DNA of 64,000 nt from Adineta steineri. Lineage: Eukaryota; Rotifera; Eurotatoria; Adinetida; Adinetidae. Shown here one piece after another: positions 8,980-20,927 of the stretch. Location: contig CAJNOI010000012.1 of assembly GCA_905250115.1 (NCBI GenBank), positions 182,435 through 246,434 on the forward strand, read 5' to 3'. The stretch's first letter is position 1. Every line of letters starts with the position of its first letter. A program made the position numbers and the translations under genes. The notes under the pieces were generated by a model, which was not told the origin of the DNA, ran no database searches, and worked only from the letters and a program-made list of their open reading frames with translations.

Positions 8980-10647
8980 TCATACAAAAGTTTCACTATC
9001 TACGACATCCAAATCTACATTAGAATCGTTCAAGCGTGAGTACATCGCCCATTGTTGTTGCTCAACATTACGAATTTTTGATCGAAGCACACGAAAAATA
9101 CTGAGTGGTGTCGATAGTCTGGTAGGATCTCGTTTGTGTACAAAAAAACGAATAAGACCAGTCAGTGCTAGAATCACAATGATAACAATCAATATAATAA
9201 AAGCGACGTGACGTGTTGATCGAGTAGACTCTTCTGTGTTCTTTCTCGTTGTTGTATCAGGAAATGAGATTAGATCCAACTGTATAAACTGATGTAACAT
9301 AACACGTGATCGACGTGCATAGTTATAGGGTACCATGTGACTGGCACCATAGAAAAGAATGTAAGTTAAATTACGTGCACTTCGAATGAGACCAGCAGAT
9401 TCACCATCCACAATCCACAGCTCTTTTGGAGAGAATGTCCCATTACCAAAATCAAAACCAGTCCCTTTATTCCATGTCATACTATCAATCATTGCTTCCG
9501 TCGCCTGATGGTTACAGATCAAGTCATATTGACCACTGTATAGAATAATTGGAATTTGCTTAAGTAAATTAGGCAAGAATGTGATCGATGGTTTAGAATG
9601 ATTAGCTGTAAACGTATCTGAAACAGAATCCGAGCATTCTGCCCATCTCACTTTCTTATCATTAATGTGTATGCTTGACATGACATCTTGTCGACGCAAG
9701 TAAGACATAAAATACTTCGACTCTGGCGGCAAATTTCTACCACACTGTGGAAATGTATCATCTAGCCGGATGTCGTAGATATTCACACATCTACCTTTTT
9801 GGTTTCCTACATGGTGATTATTCATTGCACCGTTCATTAATATCTCCCAGAGGATAGGATAACAAGCTTCCTCGGAAACATGCATCTGCTTGGAAAGTAC
9901 CTGTTCACATTGTTTGACTTGAATATTAATACGGTCATAAAGCGCAGAATTCTTAACGACTAAATTATTTGCTACTGCAAATGGTAAATATGATTTATAC
10001 ATGGTGACAGGATCAATCCAACCATTTCCAATCAAAAGACCACATAATTTCAATGTTGATCGTTGTTCTAGAATCGCTTTCGCTATATATGGAATATACT
10101 GACCAGCATAAGATTCACCAGCTAAGTAAATATCATTTTCAAGTAATTCTGGAAAAATCTTGATGTATTGGTCAAGAAAGACAAGAAATTGATTAGCCAT
10201 CTCATCAAGTTCATGAATATATGAGTTTGTACCAATGGTGGAAAAACCAGTACCAGCAGGCTGTTCGACAAACAGAAGATCAGTATACAAATGCCATGAT
10301 CCATCATTTTCGATCATGGTATTTTTATTTTGAAATCGAAAAGGACCAATTTCTATCCAAGCTCCAATCAGACTACTACAACCAGGACCTCCATTAAGCC
10401 ATATGACTGTTCTTAATTTGTCACTAAGATATTTTTTCTCAAAATGCCAAAAGAACAAAGATCCATGATGTTGTAGATCAACAGGTAGAAGTCCAGCGTG
10501 CATACGAATAGAGGAAGCGCCTTTTGGTAAAAGTGGTAAGTCACGGACGTAAAAATCGGTAGCTTGTAGACCAAATGTTAGAGGGCCAATAATCGAAAAG
10601 AAAATAAGTAATTGTGTAACCATGAACGATAAAGGATGCATTCTCAA
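8980..10647 (-). CDS. serine carboxypeptidase, KEX1-like, membrane anchored
   Basis: Intronless, 555 aa. Signal peptide at residues about 9-27. Family S10 motifs are present: WLNGGPGCSS at 83-92 (oxyanion region), GESYAG with nucleophile Ser179, YSGQYDLICN with Asp375, and GASHMVPYN with His437, so the catalytic triad is complete. A single TM segment (VAFIILIVIIVILALTGLI, about 481-499) and a basic cytosolic tail follow, the layout of Golgi KEX1-type carboxypeptidases that trim basic residues from processed peptides. A role in neuropeptide or prohormone maturation is inferred from family. It is less AT-rich than the flanking DNA. Confidence 0.92.
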   Translation of the reverse strand: MRMHPLSFMVTQLLIFFSIIGPLTFGLQATDFYVRDLPLLPKGASSIRMHAGLLPVDLQHHGSLFFWHFEKKYLSDKLRTVIWLNGGPGCSSLIGAWIEIGPFRFQNKNTMIENDGSWHLYTDLLFVEQPAGTGFSTIGTNSYIHELDEMANQFLVFLDQYIKIFPELLENDIYLAGESYAGQYIPYIAKAILEQRSTLKLCGLLIGNGWIDPVTMYKSYLPFAVANNLVVKNSALYDRINIQVKQCEQVLSKQMHVSEEACYPILWEILMNGAMNNHHVGNQKGRCVNIYDIRLDDTFPQCGRNLPPESKYFMSYLRRQDVMSSIHINDKKVRWAECSDSVSDTFTANHSKPSITFLPNLLKQIPIILYSGQYDLICNHQATEAMIDSMTWNKGTGFDFGNGTFSPKELWIVDGESAGLIRSARNLTYILFYGASHMVPYNYARRSRVMLHQFIQLDLISFPDTTTRKNTEESTRSTRHVAFIILIVIIVILALTGLIRFFVHKRDPTRLSTPLSIFRVLRSKIRNVEQQQWAMYSRLNDSNVDLDVVDSETFV

Positions 10648-11508
10648 TGGAACTAAAAAAAACTAATAGAATAAAACAGATAACACAGTTTCTTCGTCAA
10701 GAACTGAACGGTATTTTCAGTTTTGCTTTTAATGTTAATTAAATTGCCCTTGCCTTTAATAGTAAAATGTGTTTTATAATTATCAATAAGTAATATGTTG
10801 AATAAAAAAGGAAACGTCAGAATACGAATGAAAGAAATGATTGTACTAGTCTTTATTCTCAACCAGACGAAGAAAAAAAGAAAGAAAACTTGTGAAAATT
10901 GACGTGTATATTAGTATTTTTACTTGTCAAAATGATGATGGATTTTTCCGACTATAAAAATATTAAGTTAGTCATGGATGGCCGATTACTTATTGTATTC
11001 TTTTATTTTGTGATAAAATTTTGCAGTAATATATTTTATCTTCAAGTTTGTCATGTAAATAGCTGCAATAATGAGATTACAAAAAGAATAATATCGTCGA
11101 TGAGTTAGTCATTTACAAGTATGAAAGATTGCGTCGACGGTTGTTTTCCTGTTTTTTACATAAAAATCCATTTTTGTTCGTTCTCTTTCTTTTTTTCTTT
11201 CGATTACTCCTCCTACTTATATGTTTTCTAAGTTTAGGATAGATGTGAATGTGAATATGAGTGTGAGGTTGTAGAGAGTATAAACCCACATTCCACATCT
11301 ATATGCTTAGAATCGTTTTTCTACAATGATTATTCTGACGAATATTCGTTCATTAACTATTTTTCAATCCAATATTCCTTATGGTATCATTTGTAATGAT
11401 TATTAAAAAAATCTGAATATTAATCACTTTCATTGTTGAATTGTCTGGAATGTTATTACACACTTTTGTTTTTTTGCTATATAAATTTTGAAAGCTTCGA
11501 TAACACCT

Positions 11509-11550
11509 CACGAGGGTGTGAATATTGTGTTTCTTTCACATCCTCATGAC
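11509..11550. repeat. telomere-like hairpin 3
   Basis: Short imperfect copy: CACGAGGGTGTGAATAT ... TTTCACATCCTCATG. It abuts the end of the small minus-strand ORF at 11557. Confidence 0.6.
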
Positions 11551-11556
11551 TGACAT

Positions 11557-11808
11557 CTAACACGCATGATAATCAATGAATCTCATTGATAGCGCAATAA
11601 CAAGTATAAGTATCAAAAAAAGTACTCTACGAATTATAATTGAGAGATTTTTTCTTTTCTCACTGAATTTCTTCTTTTTGTCATAAGTAATTCTTTTTTT
11701 ATCTATTTCTTTTAACCCTTTCAATTCCGACATTTTCTTGCGTTCTGTCGTCATAATTAGTTGTGTTTGATGTCTAGCGTTATTATTGCTAGATATAAAA
11801 ACAGACAA
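11557..11808 (-). CDS. small Lys-rich tail-anchored hypothetical protein
   Basis: 83 aa with a Lys/Glu-rich N-terminal two thirds and one C-terminal hydrophobic helix (VLFLILILVIALSMRFI), the layout of a tail-anchored protein. An internal Met (MTTERKKMSE) is an alternative start. There is no homology I recognise, and in such AT-rich DNA an ORF of this size may be chance. Confidence 0.3.
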   Translation of the reverse strand: MSVFISSNNNARHQTQLIMTTERKKMSELKGLKEIDKKRITYDKKKKFSEKRKNLSIIIRRVLFLILILVIALSMRFIDYHAC

Positions 11809-12003
11809 GATTTTACTGTTGAAAGAACAATCATGTGTAATGCAAAGACTGAATATGAAATAACTAATGTTTTGACAAAACTAAGGTGCTGTAAAACAGA
11901 AAAGAGTAAATCATTTGCTATTTAACAGTCAAAATGTCATGCAACAAGGAAAATATTCTCGAACAAGTACATGAATATTGAAGAAGAGTTAAATACAAAT
12001 GAT

Positions 12004-12068
12004 AAATCTTGAGGGTGTGGATATGACTGTGGGTAAAAAAGAGTCAGACACCCACACCCTTAAGATTT
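12004..12068. repeat. telomere-like hairpin 4
   Basis: Clean copy: AAATCTTGAGGGTGTGG ... CACACCCTTAAGATTT, about 17-bp arms and a loop of about 30 nt that itself carries TGTGGG. Confidence 0.85.
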
Positions 12069-12521
12069 CATCCTGTACAAAATATCAATCATAGTTCTCA
12101 CAAAAAAAGAAAAGAAATGTTATTCTTCCCTAAGCCTTGAAGGGACATCAAAGCAATTTAGAAAACAAAATTTTTTCTTAAAATCTCATGCTAGTCACTT
12201 ATCTTAATACGGTTTGAGATGTTAATCACAATAATATCATATAAACCCTTTATCTATCGTAGTCAAGTACTTCTCTATTAAGTAAAAGTAAGTCAACATT
12301 CAATACATGATAACATTTCGTTTTCAAATCTAGCTTTAACATTAAATAATCTAATCTTTTATTTGAGAAGAAATTATCAGCATGAAAATATTCATCGATT
12401 TTTATCTTTCTAATAGCTCATAAGTATGTATATCAGAATTATGTCGATATATGCAGACAGAAATATATAAATACATAGCATTTCGGATGATTTATCGACA
12501 TTCAGCGAATACATCAGATTC

Positions 12522-12591
12522 ATCTTGAGGGTGTGGGTGTGAGTTGGGGTGCAGATGTCTCTCTGCTCTTTACTCATCCACAGCCACAAGG
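12522..12591. repeat. telomere-like hairpin 5
   Basis: The left arm ATCTTGAGGGTGTGGGTGTG is perfect; the right arm (CATCCACAGCCACAAGGTAG) is degenerate. Confidence 0.75.
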
Positions 12592-13018
12592 TAGACACTC
12601 ACAGCATACTATGTAGATCATTTTAAAGTTAGTTTCAAACATTTAAAATAAAAATAAATCAAAGCTTTATTTTAATATTTTTCTGTTTTGATCTAAGTCG
12701 ATTAATTAATGAAATATTTTATAAATACAAAAACAATATTCAATGACATAATTTATGTTTGTTATGATTATATCAGTATCAATCAATGATCTTGAAAGAA
12801 AAAAAAAATGTTTTCTCTATTTTAGATTATAAAAATATTGAACTTTCTATAGAATAATAACTATGTACATCAATAATAGAGTTGGAATTGATGAAGTAAT
12901 GTATAAAATAAAAAGAAAATAAGATTATTTTCTTTTTAAATATTTTAGTGTACAGTTGTTAACCCTAGTAGAACAGGATCCAGAAGATTGTATGTATATA
13001 TTATGAATTAGAATAAAT

Positions 13019-13084
13019 TATGAGGGTGTGGGTGTGAGTGTAGGTGTGTTTACCCTCCTTCTATACTCACAGCCACACCTTTAT
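13019..13084. repeat. telomere-like hairpin 6, at duplication edge
   Basis: TGAGGGTGTGGGTGTGAGTG ... CTCACAGCCACACCTTTA. It ends only a few bases before the start of homology (about 13088) of the 13.1-14.06 kb arm of the NHL inverted duplication. Confidence 0.8.
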
Positions 13085-13087
13085 TAA

Positions 13088-14055
13088 CAAAAACGATTTG
13101 GAATCATTCTGATTTTTTTAGTGCAGATAAGGCAGACATCGGTATACCTTCACGAAAAAAAAACTGAAAAGTAGTGAGCAGTCATCTTAAAAATATAATA
13201 ACGCTTATTGACTCTTCAATATATCACACGATGCTTTATCCTTTCTTCAATTACATTTTTTTTTGTATTTATCAGAGGGTAGATTAGGACAATTAGAAAT
13301 AATGGAGAGAATATTAAATTTCCAATTAGTGATATGTGAATAAATGCATCTGTTCTATTTCAATTATATTGACTTAAGATATTATCTATATTTTAGAAAT
13401 AAAAGCACACATTTTTCAAACAAAATCATTTGAGTTTAGAATCAACTATGAATACAATCAAGATCCTTTGCTATATCGTTTTCATTATTCTCAAGTAAAT
13501 AATTATTGATTTTTATCATTAATTTTGTTAACATCCATTCACTTTGTATTTTAGCATAATAGGTTTGATTTCTATTTTATTTTATATGTTTATATGTATT
13601 AGTTTATCACTTTCATAGTTCAAATCAAATCTCAGATATGTGAGAAAACACCTCAATATGGTGAATGTTCTACAAATATTGCGTGTGGATGCTTTCATAT
13701 GATAGGTGCTGATAATGATACAGGCATTTGTGGTTTTCTTTGGCCAACATGTTCTCGTCTTTTACGATGCAATTCCTCGGACAATTCATGTCTTCAACCA
13801 AATACCATTTGTGTTCACCACCCTCAATGTGATGATTTTCCACTTTGCTATCCAGTTACAATGATTGATCAAAAAATGTGTCCACCAATTGAAAGTGAGT
13901 GTATCAATGGATGATAGATGCAACATTCTTATTCACACTCTCAAGATATTTGAAACTATAAATTTCATCTGTTTTAGACAAGATTAATCTTAAATGGAAA
14001 CAAAACGGAATAACGATTGCTGGAGGAAATGGATTTGGAGATGGATTATATCAAT
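13088..14055. repeat. inverted duplication, arm 1
   Basis: The 5' flank, exons 1-3, introns and start of exon 4 of the NHL gene match the reverse complement of 24382-25345. Homology starts just after hairpin 6 on the left and is lost inside exon 4 on the right, where the other copy meets hairpin 11. Confidence 0.85.
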
Positions 14056-14888
14056 TACATGCGCCTTGTGGTATTTATGTTGATAATGATGATGATGATA
14101 GTATTTATATTGCCGACAGTAACAACCATCGTATTGTTAAATGGAAATTTGATGCAGACGAAGGTGAAATAGTTGCAGGTGGAAACGGAAGAGGGAATGC
14201 AATAGATCAATTGAATTCTCCGGTGGATGTAATTCTTGATACAGAGAAGAAATATATCATCATTTGTGATTATCGCAACATGCGGGTGATGCTATGGTCT
14301 CGTCAAAATAATCATAATCAAAAAATATTGATAAACTATATTCTTTGTTGGGGTTTAGCAATGGATAATAATGGAGATCTTTATGTTTCTGACTGGGTAG
14401 GGCATCAAGTCATGCGCTGGCAAGAAGGATATACAGCAGGTACAGTTGTAGCAGGCGGGTCTGGGCAAGGAAATCAGCTTAATCAACTCAATCAACCTAA
14501 GTATATCTTCGTCAATGAATATTATTCAATTTATGTAGCGGATGGCACAAATAATCGTGTGATGAAATGGATGAAAAATGCAACTGAAGGCATTCTTATT
14601 GCTTCAGGTCAAGTTTATGAAGAAAATCACAGTTCAATGACTGAGCCCATAGGTGTAATTGTTGATCCTATGGGTAATATTTATGTGTCGAGTGCGGAAA
14701 GTCATCAAATAACACGTTGGTCTCCAGATGCAATAGAAGCTGTTTCTGTCGTTGGCGAAAAACAATCTGGAAGCGAATCCACGCAACTCAGATATCCAAG
14801 TGATTTATCATTTGATCGATATGGTAATCTTTATGTTGTCGATAGAGACAACCATCGAATACAAAAATTTCTGATTGATCTTGACTGA
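13448..14888 (+). CDS. secreted six-bladed NHL-repeat protein
   Basis: Exons 13448-13494, 13555-13562, 13619-13894 and 13978-14888 give 413 aa. A signal peptide (MNTIKILCYIVFIILNIIV) is split by two introns around an 8-nt exon. A Cys-rich region follows (residues about 26-110: GECSTNIACGCFH, CGFLWPTCS, CHHPQC-like spacing, KMCPPIE). Six NHL repeats follow (for example IYIADSNNHRIVKW, LYVSDWVGHQVMRW, LYVVDRDNHRIQKF), enough for one closed six-bladed propeller. The 8-nt exon is preserved with both splice sites in the paralogous copy at 24854-24861. Probable extracellular protein- or glycan-binding propeller; ligand unknown. Confidence 0.88.
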
Positions 14889-16102
14889 AACAGTTTTTGA
14901 TAAACAATTCTTTTTTGTCACTTTTAAAATATTTTTTATTAGCGAAGAATAAAGTTCATTAAAAATATAAATAATCTAATTTATCATTCATCTTGTAGAT
15001 ACAATATTTTAAAATTTCTTTTTTAATGCCTCATAAATTGTTTGTGAATTGGCACACGGCAATGGTCCGATTTATATTTCTATGTAGTAAAAATGAGTGA
15101 AACTATCCAGTTTAAAGAATGTAATAATATGGACTTGTTTGTTGAATTTTTCTGTATCAACATTCACATTCGCAAGATTTTATTATAAGAGATACAATAA
15201 ATATAGTAAGTGGCTACGTGCATCCAGATAGATTTAATGAGTTAATTAGTAAAAAGTAAGTTATATCACATAGGCTTATATGCATTTGATTATCGAACTA
15301 CATAAAATGTTTTTATTTAGCAGTAACTTTACTTTATCAACTGTTTATCACATATCAAGTATTATAGTTGCGTAAATATGAAAAACAACTTAATTTAAAT
15401 AAAGATCAATTAATTTACAAAAATTTCTACTACATCCTCTTTTATGCTTTGCCGGAAATAGTTTGATTTTACTATCTTCAATATATAGAACATAATGATA
15501 ATGTAGAGATCAAACATCTTCATAACAAAAAGAAGTAGCAAAAGTCAATGCAAATAATTCTCAATCATCACCATCGATTTGGCATTGAACATTTTGAATT
15601 GAAACAAAAAAACTGAGGGTGTAGCTGAAAAGAAAATAAATCCACACTGCACCACACCCTTATTAAATCAATGAGTCTTCTAACATGAAGGAAGAAGGGA
15701 AGATGTACAATGAGAATGGAACAACATACGTATATAAGTTGTTAAAATTCTTAGTTTCATTCTTATTCTTTCACTAAAAGTCACTTCGGACAATTTCTGA
15801 TGAGTTAAGAAAGAATTCAATGACTTTCTAAATAGTTTATGTAATTAATAAGCATTTTTCGAAAATAAAACTATTAAAAATTTGAGATGGTTTTCCGAAA
15901 AAATTAGAAACATATTAGGACTTTACAAGAGATGATTAATTAGAATATGTTTTTCTCTACAGTTAAAAAAAAGGAGGCAAATACAAAGTGAGAAAATATG
16001 CATGCAATCTAAAAAGTCATTTTAAACGCAGAGAAATTTATTTATGTGAAATCTTGATCAAATTGTTCTTGTTACAGTCAATAATTAATTTTGAATATAT
16101 CA
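14889..16102. other. convergent intergenic spacer with hairpin 7
   Basis: AT-rich. It contains the hairpin at 15612-15664. The plus-strand ORF at 15988-16188 overlaps the SDR terminus and is a shadow. Confidence 0.5.
15612..15664. repeat. telomere-like hairpin 7
   Basis: ACTGAGGGTGTAGCTG ... CACTGCACCACACCCTTATT, arms about 11 bp with mismatches. Confidence 0.6.
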
Positions 16103-17040
16103 TTATTTACTTCCTAATGGTAGCTGACTACCATCTCTCCAAAATTGTCCATTTTCCAAATTTTCAGTATAAACAGCATGTAAAATAGAATCAGCTCCTA
16201 GTTCAGCTGATCGTCCGCCTTGTGCATTACCATTTATATCAGTTGCACAAAATCCTGGACAAACTGCACTAATAATGACATTTTTAGCTGAATATTTTTT
16301 TTCCCAGTCACGAGCTTCTATACGTGTTAGAGTATTAACGCCTAATTTTGATGTACCATAATATAATAGAAAGTAATCATCGAAAGCAGACCGTTTAACA
16401 GGATTAAAACCAACTGTTGCTGGATCTTTTCCTTCTTCAACTGCTTTGAATAATCTTATAATGAAAATAAAAAAAAATAATGAAATTAAATAAATGTTTT
16501 ATTTTCGTAAACTTACCCTGCAAACAATTGTTCTAATTGACTATCTGTTAGATTTGGATCCAAAAATTTTGTTTTAAGATCTTGTGAACATTCTTTCATT
16601 GTCATCGCTGCTATACCACTACTTACATTAACAATACGTCCACTATCTCTTAACATCGGTGACATTGTATCATTCATGTATTTGACTCCATAAAAATTTG
16701 TATCGAATGTATCTTTCAATGCTTTCAAACTGGAGTCATTTTTAACTATACCAGCATTGTTGATTAATACATCTAGATGACCACCATATTTATTTTGAAG
16801 TTCTTCTTTTGCTTGTTCAATACTTTTTTTTGATGATGTATCAAGTACAAGAACTTTTACATTTGAAGGTGAACCAAGTTGAACTAAAGCTTCTTCACCA
16901 CGTTTTTGATCACGACTACCAAGTAAAATTAAATCATTTGGATGATTTGTAGAAAGTTTTTTTACAACTTCATATCCAATACCTTTGTTAGCACCAGTAA
17001 CTACAAAAACTCGTTGATGCGATTGTTGTTTAGACGACAT
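16103..17040 (-). CDS. short-chain dehydrogenase/reductase, carbonyl reductase-like
   Basis: Two exons (16517-17040 and 16103-16454; donor GTAAGT at 16516-16511) give 291 aa. The NADP-binding TGANKGIG motif is at residues 15-22, NNAG near 92, the catalytic Ser in VNVSSG near 140, and YxxxK (YYGTSKLG) in exon 2, followed by VCPGFCATDI. This matches the CBR1/CBR3 branch of classical SDRs, cytosolic monomers that reduce carbonyl compounds with NADPH. Its length is slightly above the usual 277 aa. All catalytic residues are present. Confidence 0.92.
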
Positions 17041-17268
17041 TTGTGTTTAGGTTTTTCTTCTTGTTTTCAGTGGTAAAATAAACGTTATATGAATCAAATG
17101 AAGAAAGAACGAGAAAAATGGGTTATATTTATATAGTGCATACTATTTTTTTTGCCTTGTCATCATTTTTCTTTTCTGTTCTCTACAATTTTTTGCCTAG
17201 TCATCAAACGCAAAATGAATGGGCACATTTTTTATTCATTATATTCCTCGGAATATATGCGCAAGTTC

Positions 17269-19101
17269 TTATGAAAAAAATCGTTTTATTAACGGTAAAA
17301 ACCAAGAAAATATATTTTGATATTCCGATGATTTGATATTATGATTTTGTCGATCGATCCAAATTCGAATAGCAAATGATCTTGGATCTCTAATGATTGA
17401 ATGTGACGGTGATAAATGATTTTTCAACCATTGAACAAATTCATCTCCTCCAGGTGTTACACTTCGAAAAAATTCATTATCATCTTCGTATTTAAAAACT
17501 AATAATCGAAGATTAGACATCTTTTGAATAAGATTAAGAATATCAATGCGGTTTTCAAAACAGATCGAAAGAACTTCACATTGAATTCCTAGCGGTGAAT
17601 TAATTAAATTATAACAATCTTGATTAGAAAAATTGTTTGAACGAGTCGATGGTGTATATGGAAATTCAAGTCGACGAATTGATTTGCTTGTTGATTGAAA
17701 CAGTTCATAACGAGATTTTTGAGCAGGACTAAATCTTAGTGAATAAAGAAAAAGTGCTTGATTGATTAACATTTGTAGTTGATCATAATTAGGATTGGTA
17801 TCGACGTGGATATGAAGTGATGTTAGACGATGGAATGATGGAAAAAGTAATGAAAAATGTTCATTCAATGGAAAATTGATTTCAAGATGACGAATATTAG
17901 GAAAATGAGAGACAGGAACTGTATGAGTATCGTCTGAAGTTTTTCTATTGTTGTTTAGAGTTATCATATCTACACTATCATATGTCCAATAATCTTTTTC
18001 ATTAAGACAGGTTGATTTCGAATAAAATCCATTTGAATATGAATACTCATTAAATGCATATGGTAATGTATAGATAATAGTTGATCGAAGTGTATCTGAT
18101 GGATCCCAATGGCATCGAACAAACCATCGATATTCTTCGAGCCAAAATGTCGTTTGAAATGTCATTAAAAGTTTATCAACATTCTCTACCATACTATCAC
18201 TATTTTGTTCAAATTGAAATTTCATTTTTAATTGAAATATTTTTAGTTTTGGTAAATAATTGTTAATAATTTGTTCCCATGCATGTCCATCTAAATACAT
18301 TTGAGATATATCAATTGTTAAATGACATAGATTCGGCATTGTCTGAAAAATACTTTTTAATAAATCGGCAGATCCTCGAAAATCAAGTTTTAATGATTTC
18401 ATTGAAGGAATAACACAATCTAGACATTCATCTGACTTGGAACATCGAACAACTGTAGAAAGTTTTTTGAGATGAGGTGTACATTTTAAAAGATGCGATA
18501 ATGAACTTAATTCACATTGACTTTTTTCAATAGAAAGATATTTAATCGAGGTCGATACTGATGTAATTCTGCATACCCATTGTTCACTTCTTTGAATACC
18601 ATTTAAATTGCAATGAGTAAGTGTTGGTATACTCCAAATAGTATTTATTGATTGAACGAGAATATATTCTCGTAATTCAAAGGTAGGACATTTTATTATA
18701 TTGAGATAAATGAGATGAGGAAGATAACGACATTGATATATTATTTGATTGAATTGATGTAGAAAGCGAATACTGTAAAGTGAAAGTGAATGTAAATTAA
18801 TAAATCGATCAAGAGTAAAACCACGAGAAAAAAGTAGTTGAGGTAAATCAGATGTTTCTTTATTCGAAAGATAAAGTGAATGAACTTGATCAATAATAGA
18901 TGGAAGATATTGTTGACAAATAAGATCAAAATTATCTTTAGATATTGAATGAAAATTTAACTGATGATCACGAAAATGTGTATAGAGAAGCTGATTGAAT
19001 CGATCGTTGAATCCAAAGAAAGCTTGAAGAAGATGATTAATATTTAAATATTCAAATAATTCAAGTAATAATTCATTAGATAATAGTTCAAGTTGAATCA
19101 T
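17269..19101 (-). CDS. F-box/LRR-like protein
   Basis: Intronless, 610 aa from MIQLELLSNELLLELFEYLN. The Met nine codons upstream (19128) is less likely, since family members start at the F-box. The F-box spans residues 1-45 (LLSNELLLELF, then GFNDRFNQLL). The rest is leucine-rich, with short clusters of L-x-H-L-x-I (HLIYLNI, NLCHLTIDIS, NIRHLEINFP) typical of bdelloid F-box adaptors. The F-box wording (HLLQAFFGFNDRFNQLL) sits closer to the broken gene at 2717-4435 than to the pair at 6935 and 41263. Probable SCF adaptor, substrate unknown. Confidence 0.85.
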   Translation of the reverse strand: MIQLELLSNELLLELFEYLNINHLLQAFFGFNDRFNQLLYTHFRDHQLNFHSISKDNFDLICQQYLPSIIDQVHSLYLSNKETSDLPQLLFSRGFTLDRFINLHSLSLYSIRFLHQFNQIIYQCRYLPHLIYLNIIKCPTFELREYILVQSINTIWSIPTLTHCNLNGIQRSEQWVCRITSVSTSIKYLSIEKSQCELSSLSHLLKCTPHLKKLSTVVRCSKSDECLDCVIPSMKSLKLDFRGSADLLKSIFQTMPNLCHLTIDISQMYLDGHAWEQIINNYLPKLKIFQLKMKFQFEQNSDSMVENVDKLLMTFQTTFWLEEYRWFVRCHWDPSDTLRSTIIYTLPYAFNEYSYSNGFYSKSTCLNEKDYWTYDSVDMITLNNNRKTSDDTHTVPVSHFPNIRHLEINFPLNEHFSLLFPSFHRLTSLHIHVDTNPNYDQLQMLINQALFLYSLRFSPAQKSRYELFQSTSKSIRRLEFPYTPSTRSNNFSNQDCYNLINSPLGIQCEVLSICFENRIDILNLIQKMSNLRLLVFKYEDDNEFFRSVTPGGDEFVQWLKNHLSPSHSIIRDPRSFAIRIWIDRQNHNIKSSEYQNIFSWFLPLIKRFFS

Positions 19102-19326
19102 ATTGTTATGTATAAAGAATGTACACATCGAATGACGATAGTCTTAATCATAGAATAGGCAATTTCAATTGGTGCATATAGTCAATCAGTAAGCATACAA
19201 GAAATCAGATGGCGTAATTACACGAAACACGTTTTACTATTTTGAAGTTTATTTTTATAAGCAAAAAAGGCTATTAGATCTATAAATTCAAGATGTATAC
19301 TCTTCAAATAGTTTTATTAAATTATT

Positions 19327-20927
19327 TTATTGAATAAAAATTATAGTTAATGTTATAAAGTAGAGAGAGCCGATGAACTTGGCACTACTACTGCACATGA
19401 ACATTTGAATTCGATCGTTTTCATTATCTGAAACATACAGATTGCCTTTACTGTCCAATGCTATACCATGTGGAGATGGTAATTGATGAGCCGCATTGCC
19501 CTTACCATCATTTCCAGCAATCACGAAGCCAGCATTTGGAGCATCAGCTGAAATACGCATGACACGATTGTTATTTTTATCAGCAACATAAATAGTGTTT
19601 GTTAGACGATCGAGGAAAAAAGCTTCTGGAAAAGATAGTTGATCTGTTTGATTTCCCGCCCCATGGCCACCTCCAACCACGACACCGACTTTTGCCCCCT
19701 CAGACCATACGACAATACGACTGTTTCGAGTATCTGCGATGTATAAGTTTCGATTGCTATCGATTACTATATGCGTGGCTGAAAACAAAAGTACGGTGAA
19801 GTAACATATATATTTTGTTATTTGACAACAGAATGGCAAGAGTACGAGTGAAAAACTAAGAAAATCATTCCAACTATTCTAAACTTCTTATCATCTTTTT
19901 TGTTGGCATGATTCTCATATGAGAATATACATGCGTTTTATTTCATCAATTGGAATGATCTTGTTATCTTGAAAAATCAATAATATTGTGACTTACGCTG
20001 TTCAAGTTGATTGAGAGCCGGTCCTATATGATTTCCGCCAGCCACGATCTCACCATTCCCAGTAATATTTTTGATATTAAATCTAAGCACACTATGTTCA
20101 TAGCGATCTGCAAGATATAAATAGTCTTCATCGTTCGGATCGAAGGCTATACCACCAGCAATAATATGTTTAAAGTCAAACAGAACTTCACCCACTTTTG
20201 ATCCTTTTTGCCAACGTGTCACACGACTACCTGGCATACTGTTGTCAATAATATACATCGTACCTTGTTTGTCCACTGTCATTGCTCTTGGTTGAAATAG
20301 TTCACCTGGTTTTACTCCAGGACCAATTCCACCAGCAACTGCATTTCCAGTAATTGCTTCCTGTTCCCACTTTATTATACGATGGTTCAATCGGTCTACT
20401 ATATATAAAGCATTGGTTGAATCCATGTATATTCCTTCAGGAGAGTGCAATTGATTCGTTGCATTTCCTTGCGTACCACCAATGACGGTTTTTCCACCTC
20501 TAGCCCATATTCCTCTTGAACAAAGTGTGTCTAAAAAATGTGTTAGCTCGTTGTGCATCTATTTATGTTTATAACTAGAAGACGTTTTAGTTTATGAAAT
20601 AATTTTGAAAATGAGAGTTCTGTTTTATTGACTGATTGCACCAACTTTTATCTTATATATACTAACAGGAAAAGTCAACGACACTATGAAGATAAGAGTC
20701 GATAAAAGCAGTTATACTGATTCGTATTCGGCTTCTTTTTCAAGAGATAATTGATTTCTCACGCTATATAATTCTAGATACTAAGACAGCAAGGTAGCAA
20801 CGTTAATTTACATCTAAATAATTGTCTTACTTGCGCCAGGCGGTGCAACAGCTATGAATACTACCAAGAATAGTGATGATATCGTCCACATCTTCTTCCC
20901 AAAAAGTGAAATGTAATTTATTTTCAT
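19327..20927 (-). CDS. second secreted six-bladed NHL-repeat protein
   Basis: Exons 20831-20927, 19997-20530 and 19327-19778 give 360 aa. The N-terminal hydrophobic segment (MWTISSLFLVVFIAVA) is a signal peptide; starts at 20927, 20891 or 20999 are possible. Six NHL repeats (LYIVDRLNHRIIKW, MYIIDNSMPGSRVTRW, LYLADRYEHSVLRF, LYIADTRNSRIVVW, IYVADKNNNRVMRI, LYVSDNENDRIQMF) make one propeller. The Cys-rich region of the 13448 gene is absent. The C-terminus SSSAKFIGSLYFITLTIIFI is hydrophobic after a small-residue site and could be a GPI-anchor signal. Confidence 0.88.

Larger units (their letters stand above)
10648..13447. other. gene-poor region with four hairpins
   Basis: 2.8 kb between the carboxypeptidase and the NHL gene. 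It holds hairpins at 11509, 12004, 12522 and 13019, a weak 83-aa ORF (11557-11808) and a degenerate TGTGAG-type stretch at about 11243-11275. No conserved gene is visible. From about 13088 the sequence belongs to the inverted duplication. Confidence 0.6.

Noticed and set aside
11113-11298. Minus-strand ORF with His/Ile repeats
   Set aside because: The start is translated TGTGAATGTGAG-type simple sequence, the rest low complexity.
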